64,000 nucleotides of DNA, taken from Carettochelys insculpta (lineage: Eukaryota > Chordata > Testudines > Carettochelyidae). Where the stretch lies: contig NC_134161.1 of the NCBI RefSeq assembly GCF_033958435.1, forward strand, positions 10,478,001 to 10,542,000, written 5' to 3'. Positions within the stretch are counted from its first letter, which is position 1, and each line of letters opens with the position of its first letter. Shown here one piece after another: positions 14,501 to 27,000 of the stretch. The translations under genes were made by a program, and so were the position numbers. Below the pieces are notes generated by a model that was given only the letters and a program-made list of their open reading frames with translations, had not been told where the DNA came from and made no database searches.

Positions 14501-17500
14501 ACCCTCTGCAACTGTATGGCTCTGGCTGAATCACAGCCATGCTCTTCCTCCATTTCCTGAACTGTAAAATGGGGGTACCATAACTTACTGTATGAGGCAA
14601 AAGAGGTTCTGTAAGCACAACATACATTACAGTGACCTAGGATCAGCTAACAATGCTGTCATTTTTGACTAATATTAGTTTTAACCAACTGCTTCCTGAG
14701 TGATACTGAAAACATGGGATGAGAGAAAATTCCTGAATGACTTGCACAATCTCAGAACTCTAATTTTGATTCACAGATGGCAACAGCATATCCTGCGGCC
14801 ACCTGGACCCCCACGCTGGCACAAAGCAGTGTTGTGCACATTGTAGCAAGGTCTTAAGGCAAAAGCTTCACATCCCTGCAGGAGAATGCCCCAGAGGCCT
14901 TAACCAAACTCATCTCCTGATAACGACTACACTAATTGCATTAAACAGACAAAACACTCAGACCCATTTGGTCTGAGATCAGGGAGCAGGTGAGTTGCAG
15001 CAAAAGTGAGATAGCAAGAGCTGGGGAGAGATCGTCCCAAAACTTCTTGGAATCTTAGGGCTGGAAGGGCCCTCAGGAGGCCCCCTTGAGTCCAGCCCCC
15101 CGCTTCAAGAAGGATCAACCCAAACTAAATCATCCCAGCCAGGACTTGGTCAAACTGGGACTTGAAAACTCTAGGGATGGAGATTCCACCACCTCTCTAG
15201 GTAACCCATTCCAGTGCTGCACCACTCTCTTAGTGAATTAGTTTTTCCTAATATCCAACCTCCTCCTCTCCCTCTGAAACTTCAGACCATTGCTCCTTGT
15301 TCTGCCATCTGTCACCATTGAGAACAGTTTCTTTCTATCTTCTTTAGAGCGCCCCTTCAGGAAGTTGAAGGCTGCTATCAAATCACCCTTTAGCCTTCTC
15401 TTCTGCAAACTAAATAAGCCCAAATACACAGCCTCCCCTCATAGGTCACGTGCTCCAGCCCCCAAATCACTTTTGTTGCCCTCTGCTAAACCTGTGCCAG
15501 CACATCCACATCCTTTCTATTCTGCAGGGGCCAAAACTGAATGCAATACTCCAGATGTGGCCTCACCAGTGCCGAATAGAGGGGGAAAGCACTTCTCTAG
15601 ATCTGCTCAAAATGCTCCTCCTTATGCACCCCAATATGCCATCAGCCTTCTTGGCTACAAGGGCCCACTATTTACTTATATCCAGCCTTTCATCCACTAT
15701 AATCCGAAGGTCCCTTTCCGCTGTACTGCTGCTTAGCCAGTTGGTCCCCAACCTATAACAATGCTTGGGATTCTTCCGTCCGAACTGCAGGACTTCTTGT
15801 TCAACCACATCAGGTTTCTTTTGGCCCAATCCTCCTGTTTATCCAGGTCACTCTGTATCCTAACTCTCCCCCCTAGCTTTGTGAGGATCTAGCATCTAAG
15901 CCAAGGTCCTCCACTGACGTTAAAGCTCCAGAGAGCAAGACAAGGAAAGATAAACAAGTGGGACTGAACCTTAGCAGCTGTCTCATGGGAACTGGTAACC
16001 AAGAGAGACTCTCAGGGCTTACGTGTTAGGCTTGGCTCTCAAAGGCTCTTACCATGACCAGGCTCCTGTAAACCTCAGAGTTCAATAATGCAATAGCAGC
16101 AGTATAACTGATAAATATGTTGACTCCACCATATGAACCAGTTTGAGTTGCAGCTGACCATGACCACGTCAGATATCTACTGAACTGCTTGTAAGTGGAG
16201 GCTTTATGGTGTAGAAAGGGGAAGGAACTCAGGAGGACAAGTTCTAATAGAGCATTGAAGGAATCCTGACATCATTGTTCCTATTCACATCATGTGAAAG
16301 TCCCTGTAGGACTACTAAAATGAGCCTGGAGGTGAATGAATCCTTATATAAATTGCAAATATCACTCTCTGTCTTTTATAGACAGGGATACTAAAGCATA
16401 AGAAAGGTCAATCTAGGTCATAGAGCAAGTCAGTGACAAAACATGGACAAGGCTGAAACACGATCATTCTTAACACTTATTTCTGAATCTCTGCAGGAGG
16501 TTGGGCTCAATGACACAGTGTTCCTATGGTCCTACAAATGCAAAGCGTCCACCGTCTGTCTCAAGTTAACAACTGAACGTTTGAGCATTTGAATCAAATA
16601 AAGAATCCAAATCTACTTAACTAACATGTATACTCTTACCTGGGAAGACCACCAAGTTCCCATTCAGAGCAGATATATGGTCCCGGACGCAGAATTACCC
16701 ACAGTCCAACTTGAGCCGCCAAGGTTAGATAGGCCCTGAGAAATGCAGACAACAGTAATTATTGTCCTACTAACAAACCATCTGATTCTGGGTATTTCTA
16801 ATGCACCCAAGACCATGCTGTCTAGTTGCTCCAAGCTGTAAGTGTCACTCTGCATTGCAATCACTACTACTACTTGGCACTTCTCTACTGTCCCCATTTT
16901 AGAGATGAGAAAGGCGAGGCCCAAGCAGACTCTTTTGTTCAAGGTCACATAGAAAGTCAGTGGCAGAGATAAGACAATTCTCCTAACGCCCCTGTTCTAA
17001 ACCACTAGGCTACCCAAGACTGTATCTGGGCTTGGAACAGTAGAATGCTTCGCAAAGCAGTCACTAAACATGCTAACTGTAAATAGGGTCCCAGTAGAGT
17101 TTGCCTCAATGATATGGTCAGAAATTGCATCAGAATCCAAGAGCAAAACTGGGAAAATACATAGCATCCTTCTCTACACTAGGTAAGCGAACCAGCCTTG
17201 AAACCTGCCAGAATCAACTCTGAAAGGATTTGCTAATCACCATCCATGGGGACTAGGGGGTGAGCGTGAAGCAGTGTGTCAAAACACAGTTTTCTAACAG
17301 TCTTCTTTGCAGACCTTGAAATGAGGAAGGAGCCACTATGCACACCAGCAGATGTGGCGGGTTATTTGGTGAAGAGAGGGAAGGGTATTGCGATCTACAT
17401 ATTTCTTGACGTATCCCTGTAAGATCATTGATGCAACACACACTTACAATGTAGACACTTCTCTAGTGGTCAAGTTCCTTAAGAGGGACTTCATCCTCAA

Positions 17501-17989
17501 GTGATTACTAAGGGAGAGGCAGCAAACCTACAATTGGACAAGGTCCGGGACGTATTTTTATTCTAAGTGCAGTCACCTGCAAATCCAGCAAGCCACCTGC
17601 AGCACAAAGACTGAAACACACAAAGCTAAATCTTCTGTTTTCACCCCTTGCCTGTCCTCTACAATCAAACCAGTGATAGCGAGAGAGTAAAAACACAAAA
17701 TAAACCCTTCCCACAATTTATTGCACCACGTACTCTAGATCCAGATTTCCGCTGAAATCAAACTTCCCCCTTGCTGGTTCGTGAAGGTTCCATGGCACGT
17801 ACCTGAAAACACACACAGTCAGAGCAAGGGGCTGGAAATTCACAAACAGCATGGGCTAAGACTGTGGAGCAGGGGGATAATTACCTGCCCTCCCCCCATA
17901 TACTGCTTTCATGTGCATGCTCACTTGTAGCCATGAACAGATTCAAGGAAGCTGATGGCGGCAGGTGCATACATGGGACGAGGGGGGGG

Positions 17990-18083
<94 letters not shown>

Positions 18084-21000
18084 CGTTGCTTTACACTGAC
18101 CAACCAGCAGATAGGATAGGCTGGTGACGTCTCTATATCCCACTTCTTACACGCTACTATTAGATGCATTTCTTCTAGCCCTTCATTATGATAATTATAC
18201 CAGTTCTGACTCCCTTAGGCTTGGAAGGACAAGTTCAGAGCATCAGCAAGCAAGCAGGCCAGTTAAAGGTTAGTAAGAGAGTGGGGTCTAAGTAAGGAAG
18301 TAAAAGGGGGCTAAGTAACAGATTTAGATTCATCTTGGAATTTACTCTTCAATGTTTCTCAACCACTGTCATGTTAAGTGGCAACTGCAGAGCCTGGGTC
18401 TGCCATGCCACTGTGTCACTGCTAAGTGACCAGCCACATCAGATTCCTTCAGACAAACTTGGAAAGCTGGGACTAACTGAGCAGATTTTTGAGGTGCACT
18501 GTTAATCTTACAGAAGCACTTTTCTGGAGGCCTTCTTCATCTCCCAGATGAGGAAGAGTGCATTTTTCCCGAAAGATTCTTTTAGAAAAAAATGTGTACA
18601 CATGCCCCGGGGGCCCTTTCCTGAAAAGAGCAGTCCTCATGGCCCCAGATTTTTCGATCCCTGGCCTGTTCTTTTGAAAGAGTGGGGGCTGTGTGGATGT
18701 GCTCTCTCAAAAGGGCAGATCGATCTTTCAATCTGTTTTTTTGTGTATGGAAGTGATCTTTCGAAAGACAGCTGTCATGTAGACATAGCCCGTTTCCAGA
18801 CCCTCCTACAGACATTCAAGCCTGCAGAAGCAGCTAACAACAAGGAAGAGAGAGCTGGTTGGTACAGGCTGCTGCTGCACAGAAGGACTGAAATAAACAG
18901 GAGGTGCTCCTGAGACTCAGAGTCAACAGCAAGACTTGAGCTGGTAGCTACCAGCTGCAGAATGTTCAGGGAAACAAGGATTAGCTAGATGGCCTATCCA
19001 AGGGAAAGCAAATGACTTGCTTGCAGGAAAACATGTGCAGGGGAGTCGGGAAAGGAACTAACCTGTCTTCATGACTTGAATAGAAGACACTTTTAGGACT
19101 TGCTCTAGTAATGGCAAAATCTCCACCAATTTAAACAGAAGATCGGCAGGACTCGGTGAAGATAGCACTTACGTAGTAAGGGTGTTTAAGCCACATGCCT
19201 TCATCTTCATCATGCGATCCCTCCAGTACTCCTTGGGGACTCGGAAATAGTGCACGGAGCCCCCAAAGATGCGGAAAGGCACGTCTTCAAGACGGAACTC
19301 AGAATTCTCTGCCTGCAGGCCCAGCGTCCTGCCCCAAAGCTGCAGGGGAATCAGACTGCTCCAGTTAAACCTAGAATGGGAGGGAAAGCCTGTCAACATC
19401 TGAACTCCAGCATAGAGGAATTCCCAGGAAATGCAGCTAATTTCACTCCCCTTGCTAAGTAAATTGTTCGCCATGCAGGTCAATTGTTAGTATTTGTGCG
19501 TTTCAGATGAGCCCTTAGAAACCTGTTTGTCCTCTGTGGCCATAAGAAAAGCCCAGGACCCTTTGTATATAAGTTTCGGGTTTCCCTGCCTGGGCTAAGA
19601 TTTCCCTTCTTGTATTAACATTTTACAGGCAGGCTGATTTTTCAGGTTCCATGTCAGAAGTGTCTGCATTTCCACCATGCTGCGTGTGTGTACAATGTGC
19701 TGAGTGCTTGGAGATGCTTTGGGATGGAAGCCACAATGCAAATGTAAGTTATTAAACCTTGAGAAGCACCGAGCTATTGAAGCATATTTAGAAGAATCAG
19801 CATACATATGGTGTATTTCAAGTCCTAGAGGAGTGACTAGATTCCTTCCCTAGCTCACTTTGGTCAGAGAAGATGGGAGAGGAAAGATGAAGGCATTTCC
19901 AAGGTGATTTTATTTTATTTTATTTTTAAAAAGTCAATCCACCACTGGCATAATTCCACTGAAGGGATAAATTGGGCCAATAATCCCTATAAACTCACTC
20001 TGGCACAATCATTGCTCTCATTTCACACTCATCCAAATCCTCTCATGCTCTTATCAAGCCACCTCTAATGACTGCAAGTCTCTCATTAGCCATCCTTCAA
20101 GTTCCTCCTGTTTCAAGTATCCTCCTTTCTTTGTTTCCCTATCAATTAGTTTACTAGGTCCAATTACTTTACACAAATAAGTCTGTCTCTTTACATTTTG
20201 AACCTCTGTAGTCCGGCACCCTTAGGACCTGACTGGTGTCAAACCAGAGAATTTGCTGAACCACAGGAGGTCACATTGTCTTGCAGCATTCCCAACCCTT
20301 CCACTGTTCACGGGGCTCTCAGAAGACATTTAGGGGTAAATTAGAGCTGAATAACAGCACAGAACACCGAGAGCCCACACTGGTGGCTATAAACACACTT
20401 TATGGGACTTGGCCACACCCATGATAAGTGACCATAATGCTAACTACAATTGTGCCGGATCACAGATGTCGCTAGTCCAGAGAGCTGCTTTTTCTTGGAG
20501 TAGTTGAATTTTCAAACGAGTAGCTCTCAGAGGTCACTACAAAGAATTTAAGTCCCTTGACTTCATCAGCCCACCCAAGTTCCACAACTTCAACCCCAGC
20601 CATATAACTACAATGGCAGTTTTTGTTCCTATGAAACAATGCCACAGTCAGATTGAAGACACAGCTTCCATTCTGAGCTCAACAAGAACAAACCACATAT
20701 TAGAGGGAAAGGTCACATTTAGAAGCAACAATGCATAAGCTTCGAGCAGTCTTCTATGTGCAGAGTCAAGTTTTAACTAGAGGATGCTGGCAGAAGGTAA
20801 AGGGGACATTTCAGGGCACACGGAATTGCACAGAGGGGATCTGCAATGATTCGCTCTCCTAGAAGACAAGACAAGGCTGCTTGCTACAAGGGAACCAAAT
20901 GTAAGATTTCCAACGCATTGCAAGGGCTGGCAAACTAACACAGACAGTACCTCTGTTGTACAGCATTCTCACAGGCCTCTAAAACAACTGGTAGACATGG

Positions 21001-24000
21001 GTAATACCTGGAAAATGAAGCCTGGGTTACACACTGCTCTCTATAGCCATTGAATACTGAAGTGGATTTACTAACAAATCATTTTACAAATAGCCATAAA
21101 GCTGAGCAACAGAGACTAAGAGACCACAGGTCAAAAACCACTGATATACATAGGATTTGTTCATTTGTGCAGCGGATGTACAGTCTAATAAAGGAAGAAT
21201 AGCCCATGTAACAGTTCATGTAGAGCAAACAAAGTATATGACATGACCACATCAAAAGATCGCTCATATGCAAACAAACAGGATCAAAGAACCAGGTTAA
21301 ATCATGTATCCAAGTGAAGAGAGCCAGAAACCAAAATTGCCAAAAATTAATTACCCTCACATCTCCTATTCACTCAGGAGCTGCAACTGGCTCAGTACGC
21401 CAAAAGGATCAGATGGCTCAGCAGTCATATCCAGTGCTTTCTCCAGATTTACTTCTGTTCTACAATTAAAATGTTTACGACAGAAACCGTTTTCAAGTGG
21501 AGCTAGCCTGAGGAGGCAGTCCTCAAGGCTGATCAACTGACAGCTCAAGAAAGGATTTCACTAGCACTGGCTGCATTCCCAATTTAGGCCTACGTTTTGA
21601 GTAGCCACTGTCTTGTGGGTGTCCAACTTTGGCCTCAACTACAGAAGCACTGGACAGCGATTGCTCCATTTTAAAGCAACAGATTATAGGCACGCTGCAC
21701 ATCTCAAAGTCAAGGCCCAAAGAGTCACAAGAAGAGCACCTAAAATCAGTGGTCTCTCTTTAAAATGTAGCTCTAGAGAGCAACAAGAACAATACGGAAG
21801 TTATTCTATGGTGCTTGTCAGCACAGTATCTATTTACCTTCCAACAGTTCTTGTCACTGTAGAATCATGTGCTCTGTCACCACACAAAGCCATTCTGTGT
21901 GGCAGACTGACTAAAATAAAGAAAGGGAGCCTTTCAAAACTACCTGCAAAACAAAATATGTTCCCAGGGTTCAGCTCAACGGGAAGCAATTCTAAGCAAT
22001 TATTTCTTTCCACCTAGCTAAATTCATTTGGGCTATAGTTTCCCACACAGCCCAGTGACCACATCTCTCTTGAAGGATGTGAATTGTCCAAGAACTGATT
22101 TCCATATTCAAAGAGAACTAACAAAGATAATCACCGAAATGGATAACCCACCTTGAGAGGAAACTAAAAGAGCTTGCTTGTTTTGCCAAGCAAATAGAAG
22201 GCTGATAGGGGAGATGACTGTTCTCCACAAATGGAGCTGGTGCATAAACACCAGGCATAGAAATGAACTATTTAAGTTAAAAGAAAAAAAGGCACAAAGA
22301 AGAAATGAGTAATATATGGCCAAGAAAACAGGTAGGCTGAAAATTAGAAGAAGCTGTCTAATCAAAGGAATAAGGTTCTAAAGCTGCCCCCCTTCCACCC
22401 AAAGTTGTGGGGAAAAATAACCTAATCTGTTTCGGATAGAGGTAAATTTAGGAGTGGGATGGTACGATGTGATTGCCTGTCACAACAGGGACCTCGGTTC
22501 AGTGGCCCAAGGGCTCACTTCTTGTTCTCTCATACCCTGCATCTCATGCTTCAGTCCTTGAGGTGGTCTCCTGCAAGAGTCAGGAACAGAACTTAACTTG
22601 TGCCAGGACTTGCCAGCTTCAGCACGGGACTTGAGCTTCTATTTTGTGCCCCCTACCCCCACCATTTTTCTCCACAGCATAAGCTGAGGGTTACTTGTCA
22701 GCTTCATCTGTCTCTCTCACTTGGAATTAATCCTTTTCCTGAAAGTACCTTGGACACTCATGAATCCCAGTGTCTCTTGTTCTCTCTGCCAAAGAACAGT
22801 TTCATTTCCAGAGGCATGTAATATTTAGATCTAATGCAGGTCATTGGGCTCAATGCAGGGATAACTGGGAGTGGGTTAGTGATCTGTGATATGGAAAGGT
22901 CAAACCAGGTCATCTGGCAGTTCCTTCTGGCCTTAATCTCCGACACTCATTTATGGTCATGTAGCCAAGAAAGCGCTGTAAATTTGTCAACAAAAAAAAT
23001 CATAATATACACTTAGCAAAAGGTTTAAAACCTGACTGCAGAACAGAACACTGACCCTTGAATGACAGTTTCAGGAGGAATCAACAGAGCCATTTATAGC
23101 TTTCAATTTTTTTTAAAAAAGTAGATACTGAAATAGCAATATCCAAATCTGGAAAGTGATTAGAAAGAAACTCAGAAGTGGCCTGGGCACAAAGTTCTGG
23201 TCCTCAGCTCGTCTTCCAAAGGGTTAAGACAGGAATTTGGGTTTGAAATCCATTTCTGGCCTAGATTCTAGCTTATACCTGCATACACCAGCATGCAGGA
23301 GCTCCTCTATGGTGGCTGAAAGCACAAAGCAGATCAACAGTACACAGGAAGCCAGCTCGTCCAGTGTAGCCAGAGCTGAAGAAATGAGTCACTTGAGCTC
23401 ATCCGCTCTGCCAATTGGGTTTCACTGAGCACTTAGATTTAATTCAGGGTATCTCCGTCAAGTCATCTCCCCAAAAAGGGTTGGTAGAAACACGCTCTGC
23501 CCCACAGCAAGTCTCACAAGCAGAAGAAGGTGCAATGATTTCCTGTACGACAGATACATCTGGAGATAGCACTCTCTGAAATCCAGAGTCAGTCCTAAGA
23601 GGGCAGGAGTGCATTTCAGTCCTATGGGAAAAAATTATGTACATCTGATGCTGTGCAGCCAACACCATGTTCTGTTTTATTACCTTCAACAAAAACTAGA
23701 CCAAGACAGTCTGAACTTTCCTTTGGCTCTTGATGGGCGATCCAGGAAGGGCACGCTATTGGGGAGCGTGGGAGGGACGATTTTATAGTTCATCTTTAAA
23801 TCTACCTCATTCCTTCAATAGAGAATGTCACAAAATCCATTTTTATTCATTCTGGGCTTTCCCCCACAGAGTATAGCCTAAGCTAGTGACTGCAACTTCA
23901 ACACACTGTTCATCGCCTTTTGTTGGGACAGAGAGCTTATCCCACTGGGAAGAGTTTCATTTTCTAATCCAGCTTTTCACATTTTATAATGGGTTATTTT

Positions 24001-27000
24001 CAATTGAATAATCAAGGGAAAATCATGACACACCTTGGACTCCTAAGACACCTGAAAAAAGAATACTTCACTAGAAGAAAGACACCTGCATGCTTTCACC
24101 AGGTACTAGTTTATGAGGGGGGCCCTATCAAATTCACCATCCATTGTGACCAATTTCACAGCCATAGAATTTGAAGATTGGTAAGTTTCAGATTTTCAGC
24201 TGTTCAGACATGAAAATTGACTGTATTCTGACGGTGGGGTCCTTACCCAAAAGGAAAATGAGGGTGAGAGCCATCACAAACCTTCTGTAGAGAAGTCCCG
24301 AGATTGCTATTCTCATTTCTATGCCGCCTTATGCTGCCTTCAGAGCTGAACTCTGAAGGCAGCAACCGCAGAACTTCCTGGTTCCAAGAGGCAGAAGTGG
24401 GTTGGATTTCCCCTGTGCTGCTGGAAGCACCCTAGCCAGAGACTCCTCGCTGCTGATCCTGACTGGCTTGATAGGGACAATATTTGCTCTCTCTCTCTAT
24501 AGCTGCAGAAAGCTCTACACCCCCCCTCCCCTATACGCAGATGCAGGAACCTTAGGCACTCCCACTCAGCATCCTGCTCCCAAGAAAGGCACCTGGAAAT
24601 GGGTCTTGTCAGCTCCCTCCCTCCCACCGTCACTGCCACAGTAGTTTGCATGAGAGGGACAGGTCTTGTCCTTCCCTGCCCAGTTGGAGGTTAGAAGGCC
24701 CCTTTGATGGGGCGCTCCTACGGACAAGGAAACACCAGAGTTCACAGTGAAGGGCTCATTTCACAATCTGTGATGCATTTTTCACAGCTGTGAAATTAGC
24801 TGGGCACTATTTATGATGTTTCAGTTCAGCATATAAACCCTGGCAGAAAAAAAACAGGAATGGCTATGGGACAATCCTGTTCCCAATGAAGTGAATGGAA
24901 AAGAAGGGATCCCATTGGCTCCATTAAATTTATGTCCTAATATAGATTTAGCAGCTGAATTTCAACCACTCATGTTTGAAAAAGCTGGCCAATAAAAACC
25001 TCAAATGTTTACATGGTCTAAGCTTATCCTCTAAAGCTTGCCTACACTCATCAGTGCTTTGTACAGCCTAGATTCCAGAAACTGCCGCAAAGGACCTGCC
25101 ACAGTCTCCCTTGGCACACTATTCACAGTGATGTTGTCGTTCTCATTGAATTACGAAATCTACTCAACCAGTACAGGACTTGAATATAAAAAAAAGACAT
25201 GATGTGAAACAAACAATGCTAAATTAATTTACAGCGTAACTCTTCGGTTTTAGTGGGAGTGGCATAAGCGATAAAGTTTGTCTCATGATGAACAAATGTT
25301 GGGCTGGAGGACAAAGGACCTAATCAGAGAGGTAGCCATGTTAGTCTAAAAGGTGCCACAGGACTTCTTGTTGTTATTGAAGATACAGACTAACACATAT
25401 TTTGGAGCCTAAGTTTTGGTGGGCAAAGACCTGCTCTGGCAGATGCAACATCTGATGAAGTGGGTCATTGCCCACGAAAGCTTACACTCCAAAATACCTG
25501 TTAGTCTGTCAGGTGCCACAGGACTTCTTGTTGTTTATAAAGGACCTAATATTTGCTAAATGGAAAGTTAGATAAAGCCTCTTTTTATCTGAAGTGGTTT
25601 TAAGCCACAAAAGCTCATGACCTAATAAATGTGTTGGTCTTTAAGGTGACACAGGAATACCTATTATTTGTGAAGCTACACGCTAACATAGCTACTCTTC
25701 TGAACCTCTTATTCATACTGAGCAATATAGTATGTAACTCCAGCTGCACTCATATGAGCCTCAAGGTACTACTGAAAGCAATACTGTTATAATAAGAACT
25801 AAAATAAACAGGATCTGCCCAAAACCACAAATAAGACCGAACTCTGACATGAAAGAGCAAGAGATACCCCCGGCAGTTTCAAAGATTGGTTAAATCCAGG
25901 ACAGAGATTGATCGATTTGTAAATGCATGCCATCCATCAAAGAGCTTCTGCAATTTTAGTAAACCCTACAGGAGCCAAGGTCGATGGGAATAATGTTAGC
26001 ATAATGCAAGAGGTGATTTATAGTGCTGGCAATTGGTCTTTCCTGATCCATTACTTTTTATGATAGACAAAGAATTGCTGTATTATGTGTAATATTTATT
26101 TAAAGCTTTTAAATCATTTCTGTCTGGTTGCAGCATTACTCTTCTCTCCATGCTTCCCCCACCAGATGAATGCTCCCTGTCAGTGATTGATTCCGAGTAG
26201 TGTTATTCTCTCCATGCATCGTGATAAAAGAAGCTGCTGCTTCAGTTTTATCAGGTCTGAGCTCTTATGACTCAAGAGCAGGGTTCTTTAAAGCCGTGAG
26301 AGACTATGAAGTTTGTAAATGTTTCCACATTATAGGAGTCTCTATTCTTCATCTGAATGCAACCACTCGCTAAGGTTAATGGTAGTCATGTTAACACAGA
26401 GGAGAATTAGACCTTTAAGCAGAAACATTACTCAACAATGATAACAGAAAAAGATTGCCTTTTAAGTGCGGCTGTAATGCCAACACTGCAAACAGCAACC
26501 AGTACATGCTGTGGCAAACAGCAGCTGGCATACCCGGAATTCACAGCACAGTGAGTACCTCTCTCATACAGCCCATTTTCAAGTACTGACATTTAATTTT
26601 CCTTTGTATGAATATTAGTGCTAGTTAGAAGAGGCTGGATTGACAGTCCCATATTCATCTATTCAACAGGTACAAAACCAGCTGTCTCACCAACATACAC
26701 ACACTCTGAATGAACACATTACTTATAGGGTGAGAGGAGTTCTGCCCTAATGGCCCCACTCTGTCCCTGGCTGCTCTGCTGAGATTCCCAGCAAAGTAGT
26801 AGGGTGAGGAATGGTGAGTTAATTAGTCTCCAATGCAACAATATCCTGAAGTAGGGAGATCTGAGTGGTGAAAAATTCACTGAGAGCCATCAAACTCATT
26901 GCACACAGGATACTGAATAGCCAGTAGATGGTAACTTTCAGGCTCTGCTAATCCAAATTAGATTCAAACCACGTGAAAAGGTTCCAGTCCTCCCAAATGC

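Larger units (their letters stand above)
11036..16639. other. GLB1L2/3-like intron 4
   Basis: Holds a partly full-length CR1 (12430-14180), an opposite-strand CR1 tail (15046-15890), a duplicated ~125-bp segment (11410-11535 and 12158-12281) and a MIR-like stretch (14470-14590). Confidence 0.6.
17803..19172. other. GLB1L2/3-like intron 2
   Basis: Holds the TG tract (17982-18081) and a small DNA transposon (18500-18795). No exon seen. Confidence 0.55.

Noticed and set aside
17864..18169. Poly-Val-Cys and poly-His-Thr open frames
   Set aside because: Direct translation of the TG microsatellite.
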